From positions 1 to 37,329 of the forward strand of contig JAHPYY010000069.1 of the NCBI GenBank assembly GCA_019058515.1: 37,329 bases of DNA. Reading direction: 5' to 3'. A model generated the notes under the pieces. It did no database searches and was not told the DNA's origin. It worked only from the letters and a program-made list of their open reading frames with translations. This document shows, piece by piece, positions 24,526 through 33,722 of this stretch; the stretch's first letter is position 1, and the number at the start of each line of letters is the position of its first letter. A program made the position numbers and the translations under genes. The stretch comes from Promethearchaeota archaeon. GTDB lineage: Archaea; Asgardarchaeota; Lokiarchaeia; Sigynarchaeales; SOKP01.

Positions 24526-25770
24526 TTACAGAAATAGTCTCTTAAGATGCCTTTCGTAAATATTTTCAGTAACATTTTGAGCTATTATCTCTCTGTACTT
24601 TTTTAAGGCTTTTAAATAGCGTGAGCCCATTTCCGCGGCGATTTTATATCCTATATGGAGCATTTGTCGAAAATTTGGATTGTAATCCGAGCAAGATAAG
24701 TTATGTTGTAAAGCTCTTATATATTTTTCACTAGTCCAGTTCTTTACCATTTCAGGGCGAGGTAATTTATTTTTATTAATATCTACTACATTGGCGTAAG
24801 GTGTACACAACTCATTGAATCGATCGTAAGCCTTAATATAGATTTCTTTAACCATTTCTAGTCCATCATCTCCTGCCATAGCTAACCCAATTAACTCCTC
24901 CAACCAAGTAGTTCCCGCAGTTTTTAAATGGACCCCTGTGTTAAATTTTTTAATAGCTTTATTAATAATATTATATATTGAGAATTTATCACTTCCAGAG
25001 TGAATGCTTAGTTTTAAATTATCAGGTAAGGAGAATTCATTTATCGCAAATTGGATTACAGCTAATATGAGCTCTATTTCTTTGGAAAAATGCTTAATAT
25101 CTCCTTCGTAATCAACGCCCTTATTAAATTTACCCGAAAATTTTGGAGCTATTGTTTGAATAGGAATTTTTTCATCTGCTATAGCTGCGAGAATAAATAA
25201 TATTTCAACGGGTGTTTGAGGTTCGCTTGTCTCATCCATCGAAACTTCAATTATGAACTCATCCTTACTTTTTTTCTCCTTAATCTTGCGATAAATATTT
25301 CTTGCTTCCTTTACAGCAAAAAGATTTTTTTCCACAATTGTTTTTAATTGCTCCTTGTTGATCCTTAAAGGCTCCATGATATTTGAAATGTATATTTCTC
25401 CGGTGTACTTTTTATATTTCTCGATAAAGGTGTTTATCTCGTCATTGGATGCCCTTTTATTAATAAATTCAGCTATATCAAGAGTAAAAAAATTACTTGA
25501 ATCAATAAATGAATCAATATTAGAAAGTCCAACATGATCTGCGTCTACATAATACGGTCCATTCCACCCTAATTCCCTTACGGCATTTTGAGCCTCCTTT
25601 AAAACATCAACGGGGGTAGTTTTGGTAATTAAATGCTCTCTGTGAGATTTATTCCACACGATTGCAACATCTACACCATTTTCTTGTGCTTTAATTATAG
25701 CTCTTAATAAAGCTTTACCCTGTTGACCAAACCGGTCTCCGGTCCCTATTGAATATTTTTGTAATTTCAT
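24526..25770 (-). CDS. uxaE: tagaturonate/fructuronate epimerase, UxaE family
   Basis: The 414-residue protein matches the UxaE family, known from Thermotoga as a D-tagaturonate 3-epimerase that makes D-fructuronate. Typical landmarks are the start YSIGTGDRFGQQGKALL, YVDADHVGLSNID near 98, EVSMDETSEPQTPVEIL near 175, APKFSGKFNKGVDY near 208, LSIHSGSDKFS near 253, and HLKTAGTTWLEE near 277. Histidines and acidic residues in these segments would bind the metal. It is the last of three genes in the minus-strand hexuronate operon and would let galacturonate-derived tagaturonate enter the glucuronate branch. Confidence 0.87.
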   Translation of the reverse strand: MKLQKYSIGTGDRFGQQGKALLRAIIKAQENGVDVAIVWNKSHREHLITKTTPVDVLKEAQNAVRELGWNGPYYVDADHVGLSNIDSFIDSSNFFTLDIAEFINKRASNDEINTFIEKYKKYTGEIYISNIMEPLRINKEQLKTIVEKNLFAVKEARNIYRKIKEKKSKDEFIIEVSMDETSEPQTPVEILFILAAIADEKIPIQTIAPKFSGKFNKGVDYEGDIKHFSKEIELILAVIQFAINEFSLPDNLKLSIHSGSDKFSIYNIINKAIKKFNTGVHLKTAGTTWLEELIGLAMAGDDGLEMVKEIYIKAYDRFNELCTPYANVVDINKNKLPRPEMVKNWTSEKYIRALQHNLSCSDYNPNFRQMLHIGYKIAAEMGSRYLKALKKYREIIAQNVTENIYERHLKRLFL

Positions 25771-25837
25771 TTTAAATATTCTCCAATTTCAAAAAATCTT
25801 TAATGTTACCAGCAATATACTCCTTTTTCTAACCGCT

Positions 25838-26899
25838 CTATATTTTTCGAGAGGTATGGATGCTTTTTTGTATTCCCTCCCATAGACCTGCAACATACAT
25901 GACACCAAGGGCACGGTCATATAATCCATAACCGGGTTTTCCTGTCTCCCCCCATATCATCCTTCCATGATCAGGACGTATAACTCCATCAAAATCAACC
26001 TCTACCAATGCTTTTATCACTTTATACATGTTTATATCTCCAAATTCCGTTGGATGCTTACTTTCATAAAAAACTCTTCCTTCAATATGTTTCACATTTC
26101 TAAAATGAACAAATGGTATTCGACCTAAAGCACCAAATCTCCGAATAGCTTTTACCAGATCTATTTGTAAATTAGCACCTAAAGAACCTGTACAAAAAGT
26201 AATACCATTTGAAGGACTATCAACTATTTTAACGAGCCGATCCAATGCTTCCTCGTCAGTAATTATGCGAGGCAGACCGAAAATAGACCATGGAGGATCA
26301 TCTGGATGAATACCCATTTTCACTCCAGATTCTTCTGCAATTGGAACCACTCTTTTTAAAAAATATTCTAAATTCGACCACAAAGCCTCCTCATCAACTC
26401 TAGAATACGCATTTAAAAGATTGCGTAAATCTTTTTTTGTATAATTGACGCTCCATCCTGGGAGCTCTAAGGAAGCTGACTTTAGATTGACATTATTAAG
26501 TTGTCCATGATCGTAACTCAAGCTATTGGATCCATCAGGATTACTCCTTGCTAAATCAGTACGAAACCAGTCAAAAACAGGCATGAAATTATAGCAGAGA
26601 TATTTTATTCCGAGATAACCCATATTTTGGATACTTTGGCAATAATTTTCTATAAGCAAGTCTCGATTTGAATTACCAAGCTTGATATCTTCATGAACAG
26701 GAATACTTTCAATCACAGAAAATTTTAATCGCTCTGCTTCAATCTTATTTTTTAGCGTTTTGATCTTATTGAAAGGCCATATATCACCTGCAGGTATATC
26801 ATATAAAGCTGAAACAACACCAGTAACTTTTGGAATTTGTCTAATATATTCAAGAGGGATGGGATCATCCTCTCCAAACCATCTAAATGCTATTTCCAA
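25838..26899 (-). CDS. uxuA: D-mannonate dehydratase
   Basis: UxuA removes water from D-mannonate to give 2-keto-3-deoxy-D-gluconate. The 353-residue protein starts MEIAFRWFGEDDPIPLEYIRQ and carries the family's conserved blocks GVVSALYDIPAGDIWP, MGIHPDDPPWSIFGLPRI (metal-site histidine), TFCTGSLGA, VHFRNVKH and IRPDHGRMIWGE. It lies in the middle of the operon, 64 bases after the SDR gene and 67 bases before uxaE. The length and all landmark residues look intact. Confidence 0.95.
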   Translation of the reverse strand: MEIAFRWFGEDDPIPLEYIRQIPKVTGVVSALYDIPAGDIWPFNKIKTLKNKIEAERLKFSVIESIPVHEDIKLGNSNRDLLIENYCQSIQNMGYLGIKYLCYNFMPVFDWFRTDLARSNPDGSNSLSYDHGQLNNVNLKSASLELPGWSVNYTKKDLRNLLNAYSRVDEEALWSNLEYFLKRVVPIAEESGVKMGIHPDDPPWSIFGLPRIITDEEALDRLVKIVDSPSNGITFCTGSLGANLQIDLVKAIRRFGALGRIPFVHFRNVKHIEGRVFYESKHPTEFGDINMYKVIKALVEVDFDGVIRPDHGRMIWGETGKPGYGLYDRALGVMYVAGLWEGIQKSIHTSRKI

Positions 26900-26963
26900 C
26901 CTTTATCCCCTTCATTTTTTAAATCAAACTATTAAATTATTAAAAAAAATTATTTATTTTTCT

Positions 26964-27821
26964 TCACACTCCAGAATATGCAGAAAATCCTCCATCAACA
27001 GGTATTACAACGCCATTGACGAAGCCAGAAGCATACTCGTCAACGAGCCATAGAAGGGTTCCAATGAGTTCTTCAGGTCTTCCAAATCGACCAATAGGAG
27101 TCTGCTTTAGGATTTTTTCCGCTCGAGGTGTAAAAGATCCATCTCTATTGGTTAAAAGAAGGCGGTTCTGATCTGTTAAGAAAAACCCTGGAGCAATCGC
27201 ATTAACCCTAATGCCAACCTTGGAAAAGTGAACAGCAAGCCACTGAGTAAAATTACTAACAGCTGCTTTCGCCCCACTATATGCAGGTATCTTTGTTAAT
27301 GGTTTAAAAGCATTCATTGATGAAATATTGATGATTATCGCACCTTTCTGATTTACCATATTTTTTGCAAAAACTTGGATAGGCAGGAAGGTTCCAATGA
27401 AATTTAAATTAAACACGAATTCAATATCTTTTTGACTTAAATCAAAGAAAGTTATGAGTCCTTCCTTTTCAGACTCTAAATCGTCTAAAGTCAAAAATTC
27501 ATTTGAGGTAGTCCCTTTTGGATGGTTTCCTCCTGCTCCATTAATGAGAATATTACAACGCCCAAGTTCTTTTCTGATTATCCTTTCAGCTTTATGTAGA
27601 TTCTCAAGATCTAAAACATCTGCCTGAATTGCAATGGCAATTCCTTCGTTTTCATTAATACTTTTTGCCACTTTTTCTGCAGCCTCTTTTCGCAAATCAA
27701 GTATTGCTACTTTTGCTCCACATTTTGCAAGAGCCTCAGAAAAGTATCGGCATAATTCGCCTCCACCACCCGTTATCACAGCAATTTTATCTTTCAAATC
27801 AATTCTGAATGGTATTATCAT
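26964..27821 (-). CDS. SDR-family D-mannonate oxidoreductase (fructuronate reductase)
   Basis: This is a short-chain dehydrogenase of 285 residues with the nucleotide motif TGGGGELCRYFSEAL (17-31), NGAGG, and the catalytic Ser, Tyr and Lys in INISSMNAFKP and PAYSGAKAAV. It resembles the SDR-type mannonate oxidoreductases of Gram-positive hexuronate operons, including the long loop between the NAGG motif and the next helix and the FLTDQNRLLLTN stretch. It would reduce fructuronate to mannonate for UxuA, the next gene. It is probably the first gene of the operon. Confidence 0.87.
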   Translation of the reverse strand: MIIPFRIDLKDKIAVITGGGGELCRYFSEALAKCGAKVAILDLRKEAAEKVAKSINENEGIAIAIQADVLDLENLHKAERIIRKELGRCNILINGAGGNHPKGTTSNEFLTLDDLESEKEGLITFFDLSQKDIEFVFNLNFIGTFLPIQVFAKNMVNQKGAIIINISSMNAFKPLTKIPAYSGAKAAVSNFTQWLAVHFSKVGIRVNAIAPGFFLTDQNRLLLTNRDGSFTPRAEKILKQTPIGRFGRPEELIGTLLWLVDEYASGFVNGVVIPVDGGFSAYSGV

Positions 27822-28022
27822 TATGATTTACTAGATTATATCTAAACTATTATAACTAACTTTAATCTATTATAGAAGAAACTTTACAATATCCTCTGTC
27901 AGATGGCAATAATTCAAGATATTTTGGCATGTATTTCTTCCATTTTTATTTCTTTTGTAATTAAAGGAGTAAAAAATCGTGCTTATATCAAAAATTTAAA
28001 CAAATATTAATTTTTTTAAAAG

Positions 28023-28577
28023 TCAATAAAAAATTCTTTTTGTAACAACTTTCCCTTTATCTGAAAATTCTATCCCTTCCAATTCTAAAAGTGTTCGTTT
28101 CATCTTTATACCCCCTTGGAATCCCCCTAGCTCTCCGTTAGTTTTAATTGCTCGATGACAGGGAATAACGATTGGAAACGGATTTTTGGCTAATGAGTTT
28201 CCAACAACTCTAGCTCCATTATTTATTCCTATGTGATCTGCAATTCGCTTGTATGTGCTAATCCAACCTCTTGGAATCTGGTATTCCGCTTGGAGAACTT
28301 TTTCTTGTACTTTAAAACACATACTGAAATCAAGTATACCTAAATCAAACTTGATATCCTTACCCTTTAAGAATTCCTGGATGTTGTTCTTAAGGACTGT
28401 AATTGACGAAGTTGATGCATTTTCAATCGATTTGAAATCATCGAATGCTTTATCTTCAGAAGCTCGTTCAGAATCGCTAAGAAATATACGAAGTATCTTA
28501 ATCTTAGGGGCTTTTCCTTTCCAAATAATAGTTATGCTACCAAATGGGGAAGAAAAAGTGAGATACTTCATGAACAT
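28023..28577 (-). CDS. ogt: methylated-DNA--protein-cysteine methyltransferase
   Basis: This 184-residue protein repairs O6-alkylguanine by moving the alkyl group to its own cysteine. The active site IPCHRAI is near residue 140, after the DNA-binding helix (ISTYKRIADHIG) and the conserved RVVGNSLAKNPFPIVIPCHR segment. The N-terminal domain is present (about 1-90). A methionine two codons in (MKYLTF) is an alternative start. It is divergent from nothing nearby and has the nitroreductase gene about 20 bases upstream on the same strand. Confidence 0.95.
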   Translation of the reverse strand: MFMKYLTFSSPFGSITIIWKGKAPKIKILRIFLSDSERASEDKAFDDFKSIENASTSSITVLKNNIQEFLKGKDIKFDLGILDFSMCFKVQEKVLQAEYQIPRGWISTYKRIADHIGINNGARVVGNSLAKNPFPIVIPCHRAIKTNGELGGFQGGIKMKRTLLELEGIEFSDKGKVVTKRIFY

Positions 28578-28598
28578 TATATTTTTTTAAGAATACTA

Positions 28599-29519
28599 TT
28601 ATAACCATGAAACTCGCGCAGTTCGACGCGGTGCTGTTCTATAATACTTAACTTTTGGAAGACCAACTGCCAGTGCGTATCCTACTCTGTGCTTTTTCGG
28701 AAGTTCAATAATTTTTGCCAAAGACTCAAACATGTTAATTCCCACTGTCAAAAGGCCTAGCGAACAAGTTCCCAATCCTAATGTACTTGATGCAAGCATG
28801 ATATTACATGCGGCCAATGAACAATCTTGTTCTAGCGTAAATGTCTGTTTAGGTGCGTGTATGATTAACAATTCTCCTTTCCAACGCCAAAATTCCTCTC
28901 CACGGGCGATTCCTTTTAACATAGCTGGCAATCCAACTAAAGTAGCCTTTACAATATTTAAATACGCTTTTGGAACCCTCGAGTCAAATTGATCTCGTTT
29001 GTTTGGATCTTTAAAGATATCGGATAATTTGATGAATCCATTCGTCATTTCTTCTGAAATTTTATTCAATACGGCTTTATCTCGAACAACTGTATAATAA
29101 ATTAATTGATCATTATGACCCGTTGGAGCGTATCTTCCAGCCTCAATAAGTTTTTTCCATAGGTCCTCCGAAATGGGTTCTTCTTTAAATTGCCTAACGG
29201 ATCGTCTAAATTGGATTAAGTTTAATACTTCGTTATAATCTGGTAATATGTAATCCTCTGATAAAGTTCTAATCTCTTCGGAGGAATACCTCTTTAATTT
29301 TATATTGTTAATGGGACATACCGCAACGCAATGACCGCATTCCATACATAGCATATCAAACGAGCGCCTAATGACCAAACTATCGTCCCTAAAATAGTAG
29401 AGCCTTTGGGGACATTCAGCCACACACATTCCACATTTAGTGCAGCCTTCTAGGTTTACTTCAATTTTTTTTCTACTTAACATTTTTGGTTTATCTATTG
29501 TACTATTCATATCATTCAC
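28599..29519 (-). CDS. nitroreductase fused to N-terminal 2x[4Fe-4S] ferredoxin
   Basis: The first 60 residues hold two ferredoxin motifs (CTKCGMCVAECP and CMECGHCVAVCP). The remainder (about 80-306) is a nitroreductase-type FMN domain with RRSVRQF near 107, RYAPTGHNDQ and the late GLGTCSLGLL helix. Such fusions in anaerobes probably take electrons from reduced ferredoxin rather than NAD(P)H. The reduced substrate is unknown. The gene is on the same strand as ogt, just upstream of it. Confidence 0.92.
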   Translation of the reverse strand: MNDMNSTIDKPKMLSRKKIEVNLEGCTKCGMCVAECPQRLYYFRDDSLVIRRSFDMLCMECGHCVAVCPINNIKLKRYSSEEIRTLSEDYILPDYNEVLNLIQFRRSVRQFKEEPISEDLWKKLIEAGRYAPTGHNDQLIYYTVVRDKAVLNKISEEMTNGFIKLSDIFKDPNKRDQFDSRVPKAYLNIVKATLVGLPAMLKGIARGEEFWRWKGELLIIHAPKQTFTLEQDCSLAACNIMLASSTLGLGTCSLGLLTVGINMFESLAKIIELPKKHRVGYALAVGLPKVKYYRTAPRRTARVSWL

Positions 29520-29644
29520 TTAGAGATATGGGATAAGATGCGATCGGTAAGTTTCAATTTAATAAAAACTCTATTGTGTGCAAATTAAAGTAAGTAATAA
29601 TATTGAGAAAAAAGAAGGAAAATAGAAAGCTAACTTTTATCCTA

Positions 29645-29980
29645 TTACGCCTTAATCATAATTAACATCATTTTATAGCGTTCCAACGCCGTTAACGCGT
29701 GTGGTTCGTTTGCGGGCATTACGATCATTTGCCCTTTCTCCAATATATGCTTTTCGTTTGAGATGGTAATTTCAGCTTTTCCGTCAAAAATATACACTAG
29801 CGCATCGAAAGGAGCAGAGTGAGCGCTTAATCCTTGCCCTTTATCAAATGCAAACAAAGTAACAGTTCCGACTTCTTTGTCAATTATAGTTTTACTTACT
29901 ACTGAACCCTCTTGATATTCGCATAAGTTCAATAAGGTTACAACTTCCGAAGGGATGATATTTAGACTTTTTTTACTCAT
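29645..29980 (-). CDS. small cupin-domain protein
   Basis: This 111-residue protein is a single cupin barrel. The first motif is GLSAHSAPFDALVYIFDGKAE (about 57-77) and the second is GQMIVMPANEPHALTA near 88-103. Metal ligands are H60 and a histidine in the second motif; the usual HxH of motif 1 is reduced to a single histidine. The function is not known. It stands alone, divergent from the zinc-ribbon membrane protein. Confidence 0.88.
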   Translation of the reverse strand: MSKKSLNIIPSEVVTLLNLCEYQEGSVVSKTIIDKEVGTVTLFAFDKGQGLSAHSAPFDALVYIFDGKAEITISNEKHILEKGQMIVMPANEPHALTALERYKMMLIMIKA

Positions 29981-30161
29981 AATGATTTTCCATATATAGT
30001 ATTATTATTCCTTAAATCTTAATTGAATTAAAAGTGTTATTCGAACATGTTTAGTTCAATTAACCCAAGATCCCCATTATAGGCCAATAAAAAAATAACC
30101 TCAAAGATTGGACTCTAAATCTTTTAAATGTTTAAATGAAAAACTATTATTTAAGACCTAT

Positions 30162-30183
30162 ATGTGATATTACTATATCACAT
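30162..30183. promoter_or_regulatory. 22-bp palindrome, candidate operator
   Basis: ATGTGATAT (30162-30170) and ATATCACAT (30175-30183) form perfect 9-base arms around TACT. It lies 38 bases before the ATG at 30221 and overlaps the expected core promoter. A perfect dyad of this length suggests a dimeric repressor site. The core GTGA/TCAC also appears in the dyad at 9201. Confidence 0.55.
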
Positions 30184-30186
30184 TTC

Positions 30187-30220
30187 CTTACTCAAAACAA
30201 CACCACAAATTTGAGGTAAG
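30187..30220 (+). promoter_or_regulatory. hairpin covering the ribosome binding site
   Basis: CTTACTCAAA (30187-30196) can pair with TTTGA-G-GTAAG (30210-30220) with one bulged G. The ribosome binding site GAGGT (30213-30217) lies in the 3' arm, and the ATG follows at once at 30221. Folding would hide the site and could control translation. Confidence 0.45.
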
Positions 30221-30649
30221 ATGTTACACTTAGGATTTTATTTCTTTGGTTGGTATATCGCAGTTATCGTGTTTCTAGTGGTATTTCTTGCGCTTGTCAT
30301 CCATGTAGCCATAGCTGTATGGGTTTACAGGGATGCTCAAAAACGGAATATGGAGGCTGGTATATGGGTTTTAATTCTCTTGCTGTTTAGTCTCTTAGGT
30401 ATCGTAATTTACTTATTAGTCAGAGATCCCTTACCAAATCAAAGACGCTATAAGCAAAAATACCATCCACCCCACCCACGACATTACGCTCCCGTTTATC
30501 ATCAACCTTATTCTCCACAACCACCTCCCATGCCACAACCTCCCTTACGCCCAGCTCCAAGAAATCCTCAAAAAAGGTTTTGCATCGCGTGCGGCAAGCC
30601 GATATCACCAGATGCGTTATTCTGCGCTAACTGTGGTACTCGCTTATAA
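30221..30649 (+). CDS. membrane protein with proline-rich linker and zinc ribbon
   Basis: This 142-residue protein has two hydrophobic segments (about 4-35 and 45-66) joined by YRDAQKRNMEAG, a pattern seen in PLDc_N-like small membrane proteins. A proline/tyrosine/histidine-rich linker (about 80-122) leads to a C-terminal zinc ribbon, CIACGKPISPDALFCANCG. Such proteins are widespread in archaea and their function is not known. The gene is preceded by a long palindrome and a hairpin over its ribosome binding site, so its expression may be tightly controlled. Confidence 0.85.
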   Translation: MLHLGFYFFGWYIAVIVFLVVFLALVIHVAIAVWVYRDAQKRNMEAGIWVLILLLFSLLGIVIYLLVRDPLPNQRRYKQKYHPPHPRHYAPVYHQPYSPQPPPMPQPPLRPAPRNPQKRFCIACGKPISPDALFCANCGTRL

Positions 30650-30726
30650 CTTTTTTTTCCTACTTTTAATTTTTCTTTTAATAGTTTAATACTAATTTCC
30701 CATGGCGAATAATATTTTTTAGTAGA

Positions 30727-30740
30727 TTTATTTAAATTTT
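30727..30740 (+). promoter_or_regulatory. TATA box of the pirin gene, probably leaderless
   Basis: TTTATTTAAATTTT is centred about 27 bases before the ATG at 30761 and no ribosome binding site is visible between. This is the spacing expected for a leaderless archaeal transcript. Confidence 0.45.
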
Positions 30741-30760
30741 TGCTACGTCGTCTTTAAAAT

Positions 30761-31624
30761 ATGGAAAAAGTAAGAAAAATTAATAAAGTCTACAGAAGTC
30801 GCCCAACCATAGAAGGAGCGGGAGTTAGACTAAGAAGAGCTTTTGGCTATTACAATGTCCCGATGTTTGATCCGTTTTTACTACTTGATGACTTTCGATC
30901 CAATAATCCAGATGATTATGTAGCAGGATTTCCGTGGCACCCCCATCGTGGAATAGAAACTATTACCTATATGTTACACGGAAAAATAGAGCACGGTGAC
31001 AGTTTGGGCAACGGTGGAATAATTGGAGCTGGAGATGTACAATGGATGACGGCCGGAAGCGGTATTATTCACCAAGAAATGCCACAAAAAGTCGCAGGTG
31101 ATCCCAAGATGGATGGATTTCAATTATGGGCTAATCTCCCCGCGTCTCACAAAATGATGAACCCGAGGTATCGCGATGTTAAAAGCGAACAAATTCCTAA
31201 TGTTGAGTTAGAGAATGGTATTGTCGTTAAAGTCGTATGTGGTGAGGTTAATGGCACAAGTGGACCCGTTACGGATATAATAACGGAACCTGAATACTTA
31301 GATGTGTCGATTCCAGCAAATCAGGTTTTTACTCACAAAATAAAGGATGGTAAAAATGCATTTGCGTATGTAATTGAAGGTGAAGGATATTTTGATGGAA
31401 CCGACGGTGATTTAATAGACAGCGAAAATCTTGTGCACTTTCGGAATGGGGATATGGTTCAGATCAAAGCTAGTACAAAAAATCTAAGACTTTTGCTTGT
31501 TTCCGGAAAACCGCTTTACGAACCAGTTGCTTGGAGAGGCCCAATAGTGATGAATACAAACAAAGAACTTACTCTAGCCTTTCAAGAATATCAAACTGGA
31601 AATTTTATCAAATATAAGCCTTAA
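30761..31624 (+). CDS. pirin-family protein
   Basis: Pirins are two-domain cupins that bind iron, and some are quercetin dioxygenases. This 287-residue protein has the N-terminal metal motif FPWHPHRGIETI (about 65-76), the histidine of IEHGDSLGN near 85, and GSGIIHQEMPQ near 105, which gives the expected 3 His and 1 Glu. The C-terminal cupin (about 165-275) is present. The actual activity is unknown. It is monocistronic. Confidence 0.94.
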   Translation: MEKVRKINKVYRSRPTIEGAGVRLRRAFGYYNVPMFDPFLLLDDFRSNNPDDYVAGFPWHPHRGIETITYMLHGKIEHGDSLGNGGIIGAGDVQWMTAGSGIIHQEMPQKVAGDPKMDGFQLWANLPASHKMMNPRYRDVKSEQIPNVELENGIVVKVVCGEVNGTSGPVTDIITEPEYLDVSIPANQVFTHKIKDGKNAFAYVIEGEGYFDGTDGDLIDSENLVHFRNGDMVQIKASTKNLRLLLVSGKPLYEPVAWRGPIVMNTNKELTLAFQEYQTGNFIKYKP

Positions 31625-31817
31625 AACAACCTAAATACACACAATTTTTAACTATCACTTAAAGGGTTGCCAAGATAAGATAATTCATTTTTAGTTTAGA
31701 AATTCTGAACTATCAGAATAAATAGGAAACTATTGAACTTTTTCTTTGCGAAGATTTATTTGAATTCATTCTTTATATCAATAAAATCGTTTCAAAATAT
31801 ATCGGGAAGTATGTAAA

Positions 31818-33680
31818 TTGGAATTTGGATACGCTTCAAGAATTTTACGAGTTAATCTTTCTAAGAAAGAAATATCAAACGAGAATCCTGACGATTTGTT
31901 CTACCGAAAATACATAGGTGGTCAAGGTATAATCACCTATTACTTGCTGAAGGAGCTTGAACCCGGCGTAGATCCTTTAAGTGAGGGAAACAAGGTAATT
32001 TTCGCAATAGGTCCAGTAACGGGCGCTCCTTTAGCAGGTACGGGGCGAAATTCTGTAGGAGCAAAGTCTCCTCTCACAGGAGGCATAGCTGAAGCAGAAG
32101 TAGGAGGATACTGGGGTGTCGAGCTTAGAAAAGCTGGTTACGATGCAATTATCATTGAGGGTAAATCTGAGAAGCCTGTGTACCTTTGGATTAGAAACAA
32201 CGATGTAAAAATACGAGATGCTAGCCGTTTATGGGGTAAAGTGACTGGAGATGTTGATAAAATAATTAAGGAAGAACTAAACGACCCTTACATTCGAATA
32301 ACCCAAATCGGACCTGGGGGGGAAAATATGGTTCGGTACGCTTGCGTTATCAACGAAATCAGATACGTTGCGGGTAGAACCGGTGTAGGAGCCGTTATGG
32401 GATCGAAAAATCTCAAAGCAATCGCAGTTAGAGGAACAAATAAAATTCAATATTTTAACAAAGATAAATTCAAAGAATTAAGAAACATTTTCAATCAAAC
32501 GCTCTACAAACCAACTAAATTGTTCTTCCTATATGGTACAGGTTCAGAAAGACTCGAGCAATTTGCCGCTTCGGGAAACTTACCTACGAGGAACTTTCGC
32601 GATGGAAAGTTCGAGAATGCAATTTCTCTTGAACCGAAACAGATTGATGAAAAAATTGGATTACGAATGGAAACGTGTTATTCTTGTCCTGTTACCTGTA
32701 AACGATCCTTTAAAAACCCTCTCAAAAGAGAAATTAATGTGGATCCTAAGTATGGTGTTCCTGAGTACGAATCGTTGGCAGCTCTGGGGTCAAATTGTGG
32801 GGTAGACGACATTGACGCGGTACTTAAAGCTAATGAACTATGTAACATGTATTCTATTGACACGATTTCAGCGGGAGTGTCAATTAGTTTCGCGATGGAA
32901 TGCTTCGAAAAGGGATTATTGACCGAAAATGATACTGATGGTGTAACGCTTAATTTTGGAAACGCCGAAGCTATGGTTAAAATGGTCGAAAAAATATGTA
33001 AGCGGGAAGGTTTTGGAGATTTCTTAGCTGAAGGAGTAAAACGAATGTCAGAAAAAATAGGTAAAGAGTCTGAGAAATTCGCGGTCCATGTAAAAGGTCA
33101 AGAACTCCCGATGCACGAGCCTCGTTTAAAGCTAGGATTAGGATTAGGGTATGCGGTATCTCCAACTGGAGCAGACCACATGCACAATATTCACGATACA
33201 GGTTATACTAGTGAAATAGGAATAAGGTCTGTTCATCATCTAGGTATTTACGAGCCACTTCCTTTAGAAAATTTAGGAGCAAAGAAAGCGAAGTTATTAG
33301 CGTATAAGGTGAACTTTTGTTTTCTTAAAAATTCGCTATCAATTTGCCTGTTCATACCTTGGGACCTACACCATGTCAGCGAAATGATGCGAGCAACAAC
33401 CGGAACAAACATGAACGCTTGGGAATTAATGAGAGCGGGAGAGAGAATAACTACCATGGCAAGGATTTTTAATTTAAGAGAAGGATTAACGGTTGAGGAC
33501 GATTGGCTTCCTCCTAGAATGTTTGAACCTCATACTACAGGCACCTTATCGGATAAACCATTCGATCCTGAAAAATTGAAAGCAGGGAGAGAGTGGTATT
33601 ATCATTATATGGGCTGGGATCAAAATGGAATTCCTAAGGACACGACGCTTGAAGAATTAGATTTAGGTTGGACAGCGTAG
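31818..33680 (+). CDS. aor: aldehyde ferredoxin oxidoreductase (tungsten enzyme family)
   Basis: AOR enzymes oxidise aldehydes or reduce acids with ferredoxin, using a tungstopterin and one [4Fe-4S] cluster. The 620 residues match the family. Cluster cysteines are C287, C290, C294 and probably C510. Pterin-contact segments include GTGRNSVGAKSPLTGG (74-89) and SIDTISAG near 347. The second pterin motif, usually DxxGLC, reads NSLSIC here, keeping only the cysteine and altering the Asp and Gly. The start is TTG at 31818 (then EFGYASRILRVNL, the usual AOR beginning); the only nearby ATG (31810) is followed directly by TAA. It converges with the histidine-phosphatase gene. Confidence 0.93.
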   Translation: MEFGYASRILRVNLSKKEISNENPDDLFYRKYIGGQGIITYYLLKELEPGVDPLSEGNKVIFAIGPVTGAPLAGTGRNSVGAKSPLTGGIAEAEVGGYWGVELRKAGYDAIIIEGKSEKPVYLWIRNNDVKIRDASRLWGKVTGDVDKIIKEELNDPYIRITQIGPGGENMVRYACVINEIRYVAGRTGVGAVMGSKNLKAIAVRGTNKIQYFNKDKFKELRNIFNQTLYKPTKLFFLYGTGSERLEQFAASGNLPTRNFRDGKFENAISLEPKQIDEKIGLRMETCYSCPVTCKRSFKNPLKREINVDPKYGVPEYESLAALGSNCGVDDIDAVLKANELCNMYSIDTISAGVSISFAMECFEKGLLTENDTDGVTLNFGNAEAMVKMVEKICKREGFGDFLAEGVKRMSEKIGKESEKFAVHVKGQELPMHEPRLKLGLGLGYAVSPTGADHMHNIHDTGYTSEIGIRSVHHLGIYEPLPLENLGAKKAKLLAYKVNFCFLKNSLSICLFIPWDLHHVSEMMRATTGTNMNAWELMRAGERITTMARIFNLREGLTVEDDWLPPRMFEPHTTGTLSDKPFDPEKLKAGREWYYHYMGWDQNGIPKDTTLEELDLGWTA

Positions 33681-33722
33681 TATTTACGAAAATAACTTCT
33701 TTTTTTAATAATATCTATTTTT

